Shown: positions 7,495 to 16,242 of the stretch, piece by piece
Position numbering within the stretch: the stretch's first letter is position 1
Layout: each line of letters begins with the position of its first letter
The notes under the pieces: model-generated
Told to the model about the DNA's origin: nothing
Seen by the model: only the letters and a program-made list of their open reading frames with translations
Databases searched by the model: none
NCBI RefSeq assembly: GCF_900107545.1
Contig: NZ_FNQZ01000014.1
Location: 1-64,000, forward strand
Direction: 5' to 3'
DNA: 64,000 bases
Source of the DNA: Pseudobutyrivibrio sp. ACV-2
Lineage (GTDB): Bacteria; Bacillota; Clostridia; Lachnospirales; Lachnospiraceae
Translations under genes and position numbers: made by a program

Positions 7495-8841
7495 ATGATT
7501 AGAAGTCTTAGTAAAAAAACTAAAATAATACTTGGTATTATTATTTTTTTAATAGTTGTATTTTTGCTTAGATTATTGATTGGTAAATTTATCTTTAATG
7601 TGCCTTATATAGGTACAGCAAAAGAGGATTTTTGTTCAGAATCTCTTGATACAGTCCTTACCAAAAAACAGGTTAAAGAAGATTTGCAGTATGTTTATAA
7701 TAAACTTAGGAAAAAGCATCCCGCCTGGCTTGAAGATTCCAACGATAAAGTTGTAAAATTAGAGTCAAAATATCAGGAAGAGCTTGCTAGCCTTGAAAAT
7801 AATAACTCTGATACCATTACAGTGCTTGATGAGTGGAGAATCATCGGAAGTATTTTGCATGAGCTTCAGGATGGCCACACAAGAGTGACATTTTCTGATG
7901 AAAAACCTACATATATTGACGATTTCTCACAGATAAATCAGTATGGTTTGCCAGTGAAGATTAATGGTGAATCTACAAAGAATGTTTATTCACGCTTTAG
8001 TTTGTTATTTCAATATGAGACTGAAGGTTTTTTAGAATATATTTTTGAAGATAGCTTTGTTAAAAACAAAAACTATCTTGCCTATATGGGAGTGGACACA
8101 AAATCTGGGGTTACATTCACTTTTGATACTGAAGATGGAACAGTTGATTACCACTATGATTTTGTTCCTTATGAAGATATAAAGGGAGCAGAGAAAGATG
8201 ATTGGGATAATTGGGTTTACTACGAGATTTCTGCAGACAATAAGGTGGGGATTTTTACATTAAATAGCTGCGATGATAATGAGGAATATCTCAATACCTT
8301 GCAAAGTTTTTTTGATGATGTACATAAGGCAGGTGTAGAAAATATAATTGTAGACCTTCGAAGTAATGGTGGGGGAAATTCATACGTTGCAAATGAGTTT
8401 TTACGTTATATAGACGTGGATGGCTACAATACCTGGGCATGCGATGTAAGATATGGACCTTATTTAAAAAAATATAGAGATCTATATATAAAAAATGAGA
8501 GAAAAGAGCCCCTATTCAGTGGTAATATATATGTGCTTACAAGCCCAATAACTTACAGTGCGGCAATGGATTTTGCAATGCTAATAGGTGATAATAATAT
8601 TGGAAAGCTTGTTGGCGAGCCATCGGGAAATTTACCTGATTGCTATGGTGATTGCTTAGATTTTTGTATTCCAAATTCTAAGCTGGAGCTTTTTGTATCA
8701 TTTAAAAAATGGTATAGAGTTGACCAGAATAAATCTGGGGGCCCACTAAATCCGGATTATCTGTGTGATGAGAATGATGCTATGGATAAAGCTTTTGAAA
8801 TTATTAATGATAATTTACAAATACAGGGGGCACAAATGTGA
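7495..8841 (+). CDS. Membrane-anchored S41-family (tail-specific-like) peptidase
   Basis: 448 residues, ATG at 7495 after GGAGGTG. An N-terminal transmembrane helix (about 10-35) places the rest outside the cell. The C-terminal half has the S41 core: IIVDLRSNGGGNS forms the substrate cleft and TSPITYSAAMDFA carries the catalytic Ser. No clear PDZ domain is visible between them, so this is the short form with a helical N-terminal cap. It probably cleaves extracytoplasmic peptides; the target is unknown. A lone gene. Confidence 0.85.
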   Translation: MIRSLSKKTKIILGIIIFLIVVFLLRLLIGKFIFNVPYIGTAKEDFCSESLDTVLTKKQVKEDLQYVYNKLRKKHPAWLEDSNDKVVKLESKYQEELASLENNNSDTITVLDEWRIIGSILHELQDGHTRVTFSDEKPTYIDDFSQINQYGLPVKINGESTKNVYSRFSLLFQYETEGFLEYIFEDSFVKNKNYLAYMGVDTKSGVTFTFDTEDGTVDYHYDFVPYEDIKGAEKDDWDNWVYYEISADNKVGIFTLNSCDDNEEYLNTLQSFFDDVHKAGVENIIVDLRSNGGGNSYVANEFLRYIDVDGYNTWACDVRYGPYLKKYRDLYIKNERKEPLFSGNIYVLTSPITYSAAMDFAMLIGDNNIGKLVGEPSGNLPDCYGDCLDFCIPNSKLELFVSFKKWYRVDQNKSGGPLNPDYLCDENDAMDKAFEIINDNLQIQGAQM

Positions 8842-8912
8842 CTATCGTTCAACTTGAAGATGTTATGGCAGCCAAGCAGGAGCAGCTTGGCGAGTGGCTA
8901 ACAACAAAATAA
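8838..8912 (+). CDS. Possible 24-codon ORF overlapping the S41 stop
   Basis: A GTG at 8838 overlaps the ATGTGA that ends the peptidase gene and opens a 24-residue frame (VTIVQLEDVMAAKQEQLGEW...). AGGGGG lies seven bases upstream. It may be a translationally coupled micro-ORF or the 3' stub of a deleted gene. Weak. Confidence 0.25.
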   Translation: MTIVQLEDVMAAKQEQLGEWLTTK

Positions 8913-8965
8913 AAAAAGTCGGTTATGTGTTAAAAAATTTAATCCGATTGAAATCGTAAATACGA

Positions 8966-9006
8966 TATAATGGCTGTCAGGGTTGTCAATTCTGACAGCC
9001 GTTTTT
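8966..9006 (+). promoter_or_regulatory. -10 box running into a terminator hairpin before the GH43 gene
   Basis: TATAAT (8966-8971) is followed at once by a perfect 9-bp hairpin (GGCTGTCAG...CTGACAGCC, 8972-8999) and GTTTTT, and then the GH43 ribosome site GAAGGAGG. Either the hairpin ends upstream transcripts, or it lies at the extreme 5' end of the GH43 mRNA. The -35 is weak. Confidence 0.5.
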
Positions 9007-9020
9007 GAAGGAGGAATATA

Positions 9021-10505
9021 ATGGAACAGATTTTTAACCCTTATTTGCCTTTGACAGAGTATGTTCCAGATGGGGAACCGCATGTTTTTGATGGCAGAGT
9101 TTATATCTATGGTAGTCACGATAAGGCCCAGGGAAAGGTTTATTGTGAGCAGGATTATGTTACATGGTCAGCACCAGTAGATAATTTAAAAGATTGGAAG
9201 TATGAGGGCGTAATTTACAGAAAAGAGCAGGACCCTTCAAATGCTGATAAGAAAATGCAGTTATGGGCTCCAGATGTAACAAAGGGGCCAGATGGAAGAT
9301 ATTATTTATATTATTGCTATTCTTTTTATCCAGAAATTGGTGTAGCAGTAAGTGATAGTCCTGCAGGACCATTTGAATTTTACGGCCATGTGAAATACCC
9401 TAAGAGCCTTTATGAAGGAAAGACACTAGATGACCACATGCCATTTGATCCAGCAGTACTTACAGATGATGATGGAAGAGTTTATTTATACTGGGGATTT
9501 GCACCAGCCTGTGAAAAGGAAATGATTTTGCCTGACTTTTCAGATGAAGAAATAGCGCAGATGCCGCCTGAAAAGCAGGACATGATGAAAACTATTAAGA
9601 AAATTAAATTTGTTGTGGACTCTCAGGTTGCAGAATTAGAGCCTGATATGCTCACTCTTAAGGAAGAACCAAGAAAGCTAATCCCAAGCGGAAAAACATC
9701 TGAGGGAACAGGCTTTGAAGGTCATGGATTCTTTGAGGCTTCTTCTATTAGAAAAATAAATGGTAAGTATTATTTTGTATATAGTAGCCATAAGAGCCAC
9801 GAGCTTTGCTATGCAATTTCAGACAAACCAGATAGAGACTTTGTATACGGCGGAATTATTATTTCCAATGGAAATATTGGTCTCGATGGAAATGAAAAGC
9901 CTACATATACCTTGAGCAATAACCATGGTGGAATAGAAAAAATAGGTGATAACTATTATATTTTCTATCACAGATGTACAGATGGAAATGAGTTCTCTCG
10001 TCAGGGGTGTGCTGAGAAAATCACTATTGAGGATGATGGAACAATCAAGCAGGTTGAAATGACTAGCTGTGGATTAAATGGTGGAGCACTTGTAGCTTCT
10101 GGAATGTATCCAGCAGGTATTGCCTGTCATATCACTTCTGCAACCACAATGAGTTTTATTGATTTTAATAATCCTGTTATGCAAAAGCAGACTCGTATGG
10201 TTGAACGTCAAAATACAACCTACATTACTAATATCGAGGATGGTACAACTGTCGGATACAAATACTTTGATTTTGATAATGTAAAAGAGGTATTGCTGGA
10301 GGTCTGTGGCGAGTTTGGTGGAGTAATTGAGCTTTCGGGAGATTTTGATTTAAAAGAAAAATATGCTTCATCAAGAATTAATATTGATTCTGATAATTGG
10401 CAGCTTGTAAGTATTCCTGTTGAAATTAGTGCAAAAAATAAGGCATTATATATTAGCTTTACAGGTAATGGCAGTCTGGATCTCAAGAGCATCGGCTTTA
10501 GATAA
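9021..10505 (+). CDS. GH43-family glycosidase (beta-xylosidase / alpha-L-arabinofuranosidase type)
   Basis: 494 residues with no signal peptide, so it acts in the cytoplasm on imported oligosaccharides. The five-bladed propeller of GH43 spans about 1-330: PDGEPHVFDGRVYIYGSHD at the N-terminus (base region, Asp17/Glu19), FDPAVLTDDDGRVYLYWG with the pKa-setting Asp143, and FFEASSIRKINGKYYFVYS with the likely acid Glu239. Residues about 370-494 form a beta-rich module of the CBM6-like type (DFDNVKEVLLEVCGEFGGVIEL...SLDLKSIGFR). Subfamily and exact substrate cannot be read from sequence. It is a lone gene with a strong ribosome site and no transporter beside it. Confidence 0.9.
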   Translation: MEQIFNPYLPLTEYVPDGEPHVFDGRVYIYGSHDKAQGKVYCEQDYVTWSAPVDNLKDWKYEGVIYRKEQDPSNADKKMQLWAPDVTKGPDGRYYLYYCYSFYPEIGVAVSDSPAGPFEFYGHVKYPKSLYEGKTLDDHMPFDPAVLTDDDGRVYLYWGFAPACEKEMILPDFSDEEIAQMPPEKQDMMKTIKKIKFVVDSQVAELEPDMLTLKEEPRKLIPSGKTSEGTGFEGHGFFEASSIRKINGKYYFVYSSHKSHELCYAISDKPDRDFVYGGIIISNGNIGLDGNEKPTYTLSNNHGGIEKIGDNYYIFYHRCTDGNEFSRQGCAEKITIEDDGTIKQVEMTSCGLNGGALVASGMYPAGIACHITSATTMSFIDFNNPVMQKQTRMVERQNTTYITNIEDGTTVGYKYFDFDNVKEVLLEVCGEFGGVIELSGDFDLKEKYASSRINIDSDNWQLVSIPVEISAKNKALYISFTGNGSLDLKSIGFR

Positions 10506-10598
10506 AATATGTCGGATAATTAAAAATTTAGTCTTTGTAATTAATAATTCCTTGAAGTTATGCTAGATAAAAATAGCTTAACCGAAAGGAATTTTTTT

Positions 10599-10928
10599 AT
10601 GAAAGCAGTTATTTGTGATTTGAACGGGGTAATTTGTTTTACAGATAAGTATCACTATATCAAATATATGGGTCAAAAATGTGACTATCGTTTATCAGAG
10701 ACAAGCACAACAGGGTGGTGTTTCTGCTTCGGATCCAACTTCTATTGCGTATGCTGTTGCTCACGCAGGCCAGACGGTGGACTTCTAGAACTTGATAGTT
10801 CGCTTAGTTGGAAAGTTCCACAGAAATATGTTTGGTCAAATACTATAAAGATCGAATATGATTGTGATTATTGGCTGATGAACTATGAAGAACTTCTAGG
10901 TGGTGGTAGTGTTACAGTAACATATTAA
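10599..10928 (+). pseudogene. Chimeric gene debris beginning as beta-phosphoglucomutase
   Basis: AAAGGA precedes the ATG at 10599, and the first residues (MKAVICDLNGVICFTDKYHY) match the start of beta-phosphoglucomutase, a HAD enzyme. The second active-site Asp is already Asn (DLNG) and homology stops after about 25 residues. The remainder is Cys/Ser-rich, and another frame of 10710-10790 reads VSASDPTSIAYAVAHAGQTV, an unrelated protein. The C-terminus is a third unrelated piece. This is a join of at least two broken genes, not a working enzyme. Confidence 0.6.
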
Positions 10929-10940
10929 GCACATTACATT

Positions 10941-11366
10941 TTACAGTTCTTTTGTATAGTAATGTCTTTTGCCTGTATATGGATAATCAGCAAGTGTAAA
11001 AACTTCATCATACCCATGCTTTATATAAAACTCTGGTGCTTGAAATGAAAATGTATCAACAAAAACGTATTTGCATCCTCGATGCCTAGCTTCGTTCTCT
11101 GCTGCCAATAATAGTTTGCTTCCAAGCCCGTCTTTTCTCAGACGTTCATTGACAAAAAGATAATGTATACATAACCAGTTACCAAAGGTTTCTCCGGTTA
11201 GGCCAGCCAATTTTTGGCCTTTTTCGTTTTCGTAAAATATGCCAAGTGGTATATTTTTGGATTCTTCTCTATTACTAAGATTATATGCTTTTAGCATCTC
11301 AAAAATATCATTTATATCCTTTTCATCACCATCAGCTGTTATGCGAAATTTTAAATCATTTTTCAT
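10941..11366 (-). CDS. GNAT-family N-acetyltransferase
   Basis: 141 residues from the ATG at 11366; an in-frame TTG at 11375 is an alternative. The GNAT fold shows as a beta strand (LCIHYLFVNERLRKDGLGSKLL) with the acetyl-CoA loop R-K-D-G-L-G, then a motif B helix (FQAPEFYIKHGYDE). The substrate is unknown. The ribosome site is weak. It ends a minus-strand pair with the RibD-C gene 31 bases upstream, so co-transcription is likely. Confidence 0.8.
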   Translation of the reverse strand: MKNDLKFRITADGDEKDINDIFEMLKAYNLSNREESKNIPLGIFYENEKGQKLAGLTGETFGNWLCIHYLFVNERLRKDGLGSKLLLAAENEARHRGCKYVFVDTFSFQAPEFYIKHGYDEVFTLADYPYTGKRHYYTKEL

Positions 11367-11397
11367 ATGTATCAACTATCCGTTTATTTTAAATTTA

Positions 11398-12078
11398 TCA
11401 ACTTAATACTTTATATCTTAATCTAATGTATGAATCTTCTAAGACAGAACACTCATCTAATTTAAGTACCCCTAAAGATGACAACTCCTTAGTTGTAGCT
11501 AATGATTCTCCATCTATCAATGTCGATGTTTCACGCCCTCCGACCAAAACAGGAGCAACTACAATATCCACATAATCGATTAATTTTCCTCTAAGAAACA
11601 AACCATTAACTGTGCCACCAGATTGAATTGTTAACCTATCACAATTGCATTCCGTTGCTAATCGTTCTAATGCATCTTTTATTGATGGCTTTTCTTGGTA
11701 GATAATATGTAAATTTCTTTCTTTAACCTTAAATGCTGGATGTTCTGAATTTGATGTGATAATTACAGCATTCTTGGATAAAGCACAAAAATATTTAACC
11801 CCTTGCTCGGTCAAATGATGATTATCAAGAATTGCAAAAGATACCGCTGTTTTTGAAGGCTTATCTTTTGTATTTACACCCATCTTTTCCTGGACGCGAC
11901 CAGTATTAAAAGACCACAAATCTGTTGTTTGCTCAATCTCATAATATTGATGCAAACCGTCTTTTAAGCCAGTAATATTAGGAAAATCCTTATCATAATC
12001 CATCTCATCAGTTGCCCCTGTACTGATTTTTCCATCGACTGACATTAGCATAAACAATGTTGTAATTGGTCTATTCAT
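11398..12078 (-). CDS. RibD C-terminal-domain (dihydrofolate-reductase-fold) reductase
   Basis: 226 residues, ATG at 12078 after AAGGGG. The sequence (TTLFMLMSVDGKIST...LTIQSGGTVNGLFLRGKLIDYVDIVVAPVLVGGRET) is the NADPH-binding reductase domain of riboflavin-biosynthesis RibD, present here without the deaminase half. Stand-alone members of this family are often of unknown substrate. Length is normal for the single domain. The gap to the left is short, so it is likely the first gene of a two-gene minus-strand unit with the GNAT. Confidence 0.85.
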   Translation of the reverse strand: MNRPITTLFMLMSVDGKISTGATDEMDYDKDFPNITGLKDGLHQYYEIEQTTDLWSFNTGRVQEKMGVNTKDKPSKTAVSFAILDNHHLTEQGVKYFCALSKNAVIITSNSEHPAFKVKERNLHIIYQEKPSIKDALERLATECNCDRLTIQSGGTVNGLFLRGKLIDYVDIVVAPVLVGGRETSTLIDGESLATTKELSSLGVLKLDECSVLEDSYIRLRYKVLS

Positions 12079-12417
12079 AATTTCCCCTTGCATATTTATT
12101 GATTCATCACTACAACAGAATACAACAATATACTCAAAAATCCAATTATGACCTTTATTTAAGTGAATTATATATTCAAAAAAGAGATCATCTCATAATG
12201 AGTGCTCTCTAACAAACTAAATCAATATACTTTTAGAAAATAATAAACGCTCAAAGTGGAGAAAATATATCAATTCTATAAAATTTCTCCAAGTTATGGG
12301 TTAAATTTGTTTTTAAAGCATGGCTCTGAGCATATCGGTATAAGCAGCATTAATACAGTCCTGATACAGTCCTGAAGAAGTTAACTAGACTTTTTGAACC
12401 TATTGGAAATGATGGGG
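12079..12417. other. Intergenic stretch without a recognised gene
   Basis: About 340 AT-rich bases between the divergent RibD-C gene and the promoter of the Lsa-type gene. A weak stem (GGAGAAA...TTTCTCC, near 12258-12291) and a short direct duplication (ATACAGTCCTG twice near 12354-12374) are visible. I see no coding frame or promoter of note. Confidence 0.5.
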
Positions 12418-12446
12418 TTGTAACAAGACAACAATCGTGGTATATT
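12418..12446 (+). promoter_or_regulatory. Promoter of the Lsa-type ABC-F gene
   Basis: TTGTAA, exactly 17 bases, TATATT. The predicted start near 12453 gives a leader of about 365 nt before the ABC-F start codon, far longer than a normal 5' untranslated region. Confidence 0.6.
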
Positions 12447-12477
12447 GTAGAAAATTAGAGAAAGAACACACTGGTTG

Positions 12478-12510
12478 ATGTGTGTGGGTGAGGAAATGAG
12501 AACAAGATAG
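12478..12510 (+). CDS. Possible leader peptide MCVGEEMRTR upstream of the ABC-F gene
   Basis: A 10-codon frame lies 25 nt into the predicted transcript. Its last codons (ATG AGA ACA AGA TAG) form the 5' arm of the first terminator hairpin, so a ribosome held on it would prevent that hairpin. This is the usual logic of ribosome-mediated attenuation ahead of antibiotic-resistance genes. The ribosome site is not strong, so translation is uncertain. Confidence 0.4.
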   Translation: MCVGEEMRTR

Positions 12511-12546
12511 TTTAATTTAAGTAATCACATAGGCTCTTGTTTTTTG
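12499..12546 (+). terminator. First attenuator terminator in the ABC-F leader
   Basis: AACAAGA (12501-12507) pairs with TCTTGTT (12535-12541), with a T-run extending through 12545. The 5' arm is inside the leader-peptide frame. The stem is short and weak alone. Confidence 0.45.
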
Positions 12547-12681
12547 TCGGAAGACAAGAAACGGACAATAGCAGCATTTATCTGAAAGAGAAATGCTGTC
12601 CTGTAAAGCAGGATTATTGTGGGTTATTTTTTAAGTTAGCCCACAATAACTAAAATGATTTTTGCCTGATGAACAGGCTAG

Positions 12682-12797
12682 TTTGTGTACGCTTAAATTA
12701 GATTATCGCTTTTGTATCCTTATCTGCACCAATAGGTGATTATATAGGATTTTTTAGCGAGTCTGTTTTTGCGTACGCAAAAGCAGGCTCGTTTTTT
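12682..12797 (+). promoter_or_regulatory. Terminator/antiterminator pair directly before the ABC-F gene
   Basis: A 16-bp stem (CGAGTCTGTTTTTGCG with CGCAAAAGCAGGCTCG, two G-U pairs) followed by six Ts ends 23 bases before the start codon. Upstream, TTTGTGTACGC (12682-12692) can pair with GCGTACGCAAA (12771-12781), which is part of the terminator, so the two structures exclude one another. More hairpins lie between (CAGCATTT/AAATGCTG; TTATTGTGGG/CCCACAATAA; GCCTG/CAGGC). This is a likely antibiotic-sensing attenuator. Confidence 0.65.
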
Positions 12798-12820
12798 ATG
12801 TCAGGGGACTGGAGGTTTTT

Positions 12821-14344
12821 ATGGCACAAATAAATATTACTAATCTTACCTTTGCATATGAAGGAAGCTTTGACAATATTTTTGAAAATGTTTCCTTTTC
12901 TATAGATACCAATTGGAAACTGGGATTTATTGGCAGAAATGGTAAAGGTAAAACAACTTTTTTGAATTTGTTATTGGGAAGATATGACTACGAGGGACGC
13001 ATATCTACAAATATGGTTTTTGATTATTTTCCATACAAGGTTAGCGACGCTGATATGGAAAAGACTGCGGACGAGCTTATGGAAAAATGGAAGCCATCGG
13101 TGGAAAGCTGGAGAGTTATGTGTGAATTGCCTCAGCTCTCCATAGATGCTGAGCTGCTTTACAGACCCTTTAAGACCTTGAGCTTTGGGGAGAGAACCAA
13201 GGTCATGCTTGCAGTTTTATTTTCTGGAGAAAATGATTTCCTGTTAATTGATGAGCCCACAAATCATCTGGATATGGAGGCTCGTGAAATTATAAAGAAT
13301 TATTTGGCTTCCAAGAAAGGCTTTATCCTTGTGTCCCATGACAGAGATTTATTGGATGTCTGTGTTGACCATGTGTTGGTTTTAAATAGGGCAACAATAG
13401 AGGTTCAAGCGGGAAACTTTTCTAGCTGGTGGGAGAACAAAGCAAAAGCAGATGCATTTTCAAAGCATGAGAATGAAAAGCATTTAAAGGAAATTGGAAA
13501 GCTTAAGGCTACTGCAGACAGATCTTCCAGATGGGCAGACAAGGGAGAGGCTAGAAAGATTGGCTTCGATCCAATTAAAGAAAATGACAGAAGCATAGCT
13601 ACCAGATCTTACATTGGCGCTAAGACCAAGAAGATGCAGGCAAGAGTGAAATCCTACGAAAAGCGAATGGACCGTGAGATAGCAGAGAAAGAGGGATTAC
13701 TTCAGGATTTGGAGGAACCCATCGACCTTAAGGTAATGCCTATGGAGCACTACAAGAAAGTGCTTATAGATTGCAAAGATTTAACCCTTAGATATACTGA
13801 TGGAACAAAGCCTGTAGTAAATGATTTATCTTTTGATTTGCTTCAAGGAGAGAGAGTATTTTTTAGCGGTGAAAATGGCAGTGGAAAATCTACCTTGATT
13901 AAATCGATTTTGGCTACAGCTGGTGTGGTTACTATGTCAAACCTTGTAACAGAAGGGACACTTAATGTGGCTCCCAATCTTGTCATCTCCTATATCAATC
14001 AGGATACTTCCTGGCTTAGAGGAAGCCTGAGGGATTATGCATTAAAGAATGGGCTGGATTACAGTTTATTTCTTTCAATACTGAGTCAACTTGATATGAG
14101 CCGAGTTCAGTTTGAAAAGAATATAGAGGACTATTCTGAGGGGCAAAAGAAGAAGGTGCTCATAGCGGGAAGTTTGCTTACATCAGCACATTTATACATT
14201 TGGGATGAGCCACTAAATTACATTGACGTTTTTTCGCGAATGCAGATTGAAAAATTGATTGAGGAGTATAAGCCAACTATGCTTTTGGTGGAGCATGATG
14301 TGAGATTTAGAGAGAAGTTGGCAACAAAGGAAATAACACTTTAG
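12821..14344 (+). CDS. Lsa-type ABC-F ribosomal protection protein
   Basis: 507 residues, two ATP-binding cassettes and no membrane segments. Domain 1 has GRNGKGKTT, an LSFGERTK signature and LLIDEPTNHLD; domain 2 has GENGSGKST, DYSEGQKKK and IWDEP. The linker between them (about 190-300) is a long charged helical hairpin, the part that reaches the ribosome P site. The start (INITNLTFAYEGSFDNIFENVSFSI) closely follows the Lsa group, whose members protect ribosomes from lincosamides, streptogramin A and pleuromutilins. Resistance range is not proven here. Expression is probably induced through the leader described above. Confidence 0.88.
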   Translation: MAQINITNLTFAYEGSFDNIFENVSFSIDTNWKLGFIGRNGKGKTTFLNLLLGRYDYEGRISTNMVFDYFPYKVSDADMEKTADELMEKWKPSVESWRVMCELPQLSIDAELLYRPFKTLSFGERTKVMLAVLFSGENDFLLIDEPTNHLDMEAREIIKNYLASKKGFILVSHDRDLLDVCVDHVLVLNRATIEVQAGNFSSWWENKAKADAFSKHENEKHLKEIGKLKATADRSSRWADKGEARKIGFDPIKENDRSIATRSYIGAKTKKMQARVKSYEKRMDREIAEKEGLLQDLEEPIDLKVMPMEHYKKVLIDCKDLTLRYTDGTKPVVNDLSFDLLQGERVFFSGENGSGKSTLIKSILATAGVVTMSNLVTEGTLNVAPNLVISYINQDTSWLRGSLRDYALKNGLDYSLFLSILSQLDMSRVQFEKNIEDYSEGQKKKVLIAGSLLTSAHLYIWDEPLNYIDVFSRMQIEKLIEEYKPTMLLVEHDVRFREKLATKEITL

Positions 14345-14492
14345 GAAAGCTATGTCCTTAGAGAAAGCGGTGTAAAAGTGGTATAAATCCGTGCAACTAA
14401 ATTGAGGGCAGATGTTTTGATGATAATCTATCATTTAGTAGGGCATGGCAGAGGAGTTTAAACTAGTTTTTTATTATTATGGAGTAAGAAAA

Positions 14493-15941
14493 ATGAGACA
14501 GAAAAATAAGATAATAGGAAACAGAAAATTTTATATGAAGGCACTGACAATTGCAGTGCCAATTATGCTTCAGCAGTTAATCCAGAGCATGGTTTCGCTT
14601 ATAGATAACTTTATGGTATCAGGCTTAGGTGATATTTCAATGTCTGGTGTAAATGTTGCTGGACAGGTTATGTTTGTGTTTATGATTTTTACTAATACTA
14701 TCTGCATGTCTGGCGGCATATTCCTTACGCAGTTTTATGGTGCACAGGATAAAAAGGGAATGCAACAGGCATTCATGTTTAAGCTGTTAATTGGACTATT
14801 GGCATTTGTACCATACTTGCTTGTGTGTGTTGTATTCCCAAGATCAGTACTATCACTTATGCTGATAGGAAATACCCAGGCGGGATTAATCCTGGATGAG
14901 GCTGTACGCTACATTAAAATCATGGCTATAATAGGTGTTCCATTCACCTGTTCAGTATGTATTGCCAGCTCATTGCGAGATATGGGAGAGGTAAGGATAC
15001 CACTTTATGTAACAATCGTAGCAACACTTATCAATACAATCTTTAATTACTTGTTAATCTATGGACACTTTGGTTTCCCAGCACTTGGAGTAAGGGGAGC
15101 AGCCTACGCGACAGTTATAGCAAGAACAGTGGAGTTTGTAATCTTTGCAGTTGTCTATGTGTTAAAGAATCCGGACTTTGCAGTTCGTTTTGGCAGTAAA
15201 TACAGAATTGATACTACTCTATTCAAAGAGATTATTAAGAAGGGTTCATTAATGCTGTTCTGCGAAATGACCTGGGTTCTTTCAGAGACAGTTACAACAG
15301 CCATTTACAATGGTCGTGGTGGTGCAGATGTTGTATCGGGTATGGCATCAAGCTTTGCCATTGCCAATCTTTTCTTTGTTGCCTTTGGTGGAATCTATTC
15401 TGCAACAAGCGTAATTATTGGAAGAACGCTTGGCGAAGGAAATCTGGAGGAAGCCCGAAGACAGAAGAACTGGCTTTTATCAGGAGCGGTTACTTTTGGA
15501 GTGGCCATGACATTTGTAGGATTTGGCACAACAGCTATTATTCCTATTGTTTTTGGTAAGCTAAGTGTAAACGCAATAGCAATCTGTCGTAGCATGGTTA
15601 TTATGATGTCATTCTTTATGCCAGCATGGGTACTTATTAATGCACAACAGGCCGTTGCAAGAGCTGGTGGCGACACAAAGATGGGAGCCTATGCAGACGC
15701 CAGCATCACCATAGTAATTATGCTTCCAATGCTTTTCGCACTGGCTAAGTTTACAAATATCGGCCCTGTACAGATGTATCTGAGCGTAAAGCTTTTGGAC
15801 GTGATAAAGATTACAATCTTCCATTTCTGGTTAAAGAAAGAGCGATGGCTCAATAATCTAACAGAGATAGGGAACGAGCAGGATAGCGTGAATGCCAATG
15901 ATGAGGTTGTTGAAAGTGGTATAGCTGTCAAATCAGTGTAA
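14493..15941 (+). CDS. MATE-family efflux transporter
   Basis: 482 residues from the ATG at 14493, with GGAG eight bases upstream. Twelve hydrophobic segments in two similar halves, starting FYMKALTIAVPIMLQQLIQSMV and SLIDNFMVSGLGDISMSGV, identify a MatE transporter that exports drugs or metabolites using an Na+ or H+ gradient. The position after an ABC-F protection gene suggests a drug-related role, but they are separated by 148 bases with a separate ribosome site. Substrate unknown. Confidence 0.9.
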   Translation: MRQKNKIIGNRKFYMKALTIAVPIMLQQLIQSMVSLIDNFMVSGLGDISMSGVNVAGQVMFVFMIFTNTICMSGGIFLTQFYGAQDKKGMQQAFMFKLLIGLLAFVPYLLVCVVFPRSVLSLMLIGNTQAGLILDEAVRYIKIMAIIGVPFTCSVCIASSLRDMGEVRIPLYVTIVATLINTIFNYLLIYGHFGFPALGVRGAAYATVIARTVEFVIFAVVYVLKNPDFAVRFGSKYRIDTTLFKEIIKKGSLMLFCEMTWVLSETVTTAIYNGRGGADVVSGMASSFAIANLFFVAFGGIYSATSVIIGRTLGEGNLEEARRQKNWLLSGAVTFGVAMTFVGFGTTAIIPIVFGKLSVNAIAICRSMVIMMSFFMPAWVLINAQQAVARAGGDTKMGAYADASITIVIMLPMLFALAKFTNIGPVQMYLSVKLLDVIKITIFHFWLKKERWLNNLTEIGNEQDSVNANDEVVESGIAVKSV

Positions 15942-15976
15942 ATCTAGACTATATCAGTGCAAATTGCATAACATAA

Positions 15977-16005
15977 TTGAAAGTGTGGTATATAATTGCT
16001 ATACT
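15977..16005 (+). promoter_or_regulatory. Promoter of a short transcript
   Basis: TTGAAA, 17 bases, TATACT. The predicted transcript runs to the terminator at 16136-16165, about 150 nt, and contains only the 22-codon ORF. Confidence 0.6.
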
Positions 16006-16046
16006 TCAATATGTAGTAAATATAATAGAAAGCGAGGTAATCATTT

Positions 16047-16115
16047 ATGAGAAGAAGAGTAGTAGATATGACAATTGAATATGGATGGATGACCTCGGAT
16101 ACTGATTTAAGATAG
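16047..16115 (+). CDS. 22-residue peptide in its own transcription unit
   Basis: GCGAGG lies about nine bases before the ATG. The peptide (MRRRVVDMTIEYGWMTSDTD plus LR) has a basic start and acidic end and no hydrophobic helix. It has its own promoter and terminator, which argues for a real small transcript, either a micro-protein or a regulatory RNA. No family recognised. Confidence 0.45.
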   Translation: MRRRVVDMTIEYGWMTSDTDLR

Positions 16116-16135
16116 ATTTATTTTGTGATTGTAAT

Positions 16136-16165
16136 GACCGTGGCATTTTTGTCGCGGTCTTTTTT
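16136..16165 (+). terminator. Intrinsic terminator
   Basis: GACCGTGGC pairs with GTCGCGGTC across ATTTTT, followed by six Ts. Confidence 0.75.
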
Positions 16166-16242
16166 ACTTCAAAAACTTTAGATTGTCCTGAGGTCTCCAA
16201 AAATTTAAAAACTGAACACAAATAATGAATGGAGAAATCAAG

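Noticed and set aside
10560-10598. Upstream ATG at 10560 for the beta-phosphoglucomutase remnant
   Set aside because: No ribosome site; AAAGGA fits the ATG at 10599, which gives the family-typical N-terminus.
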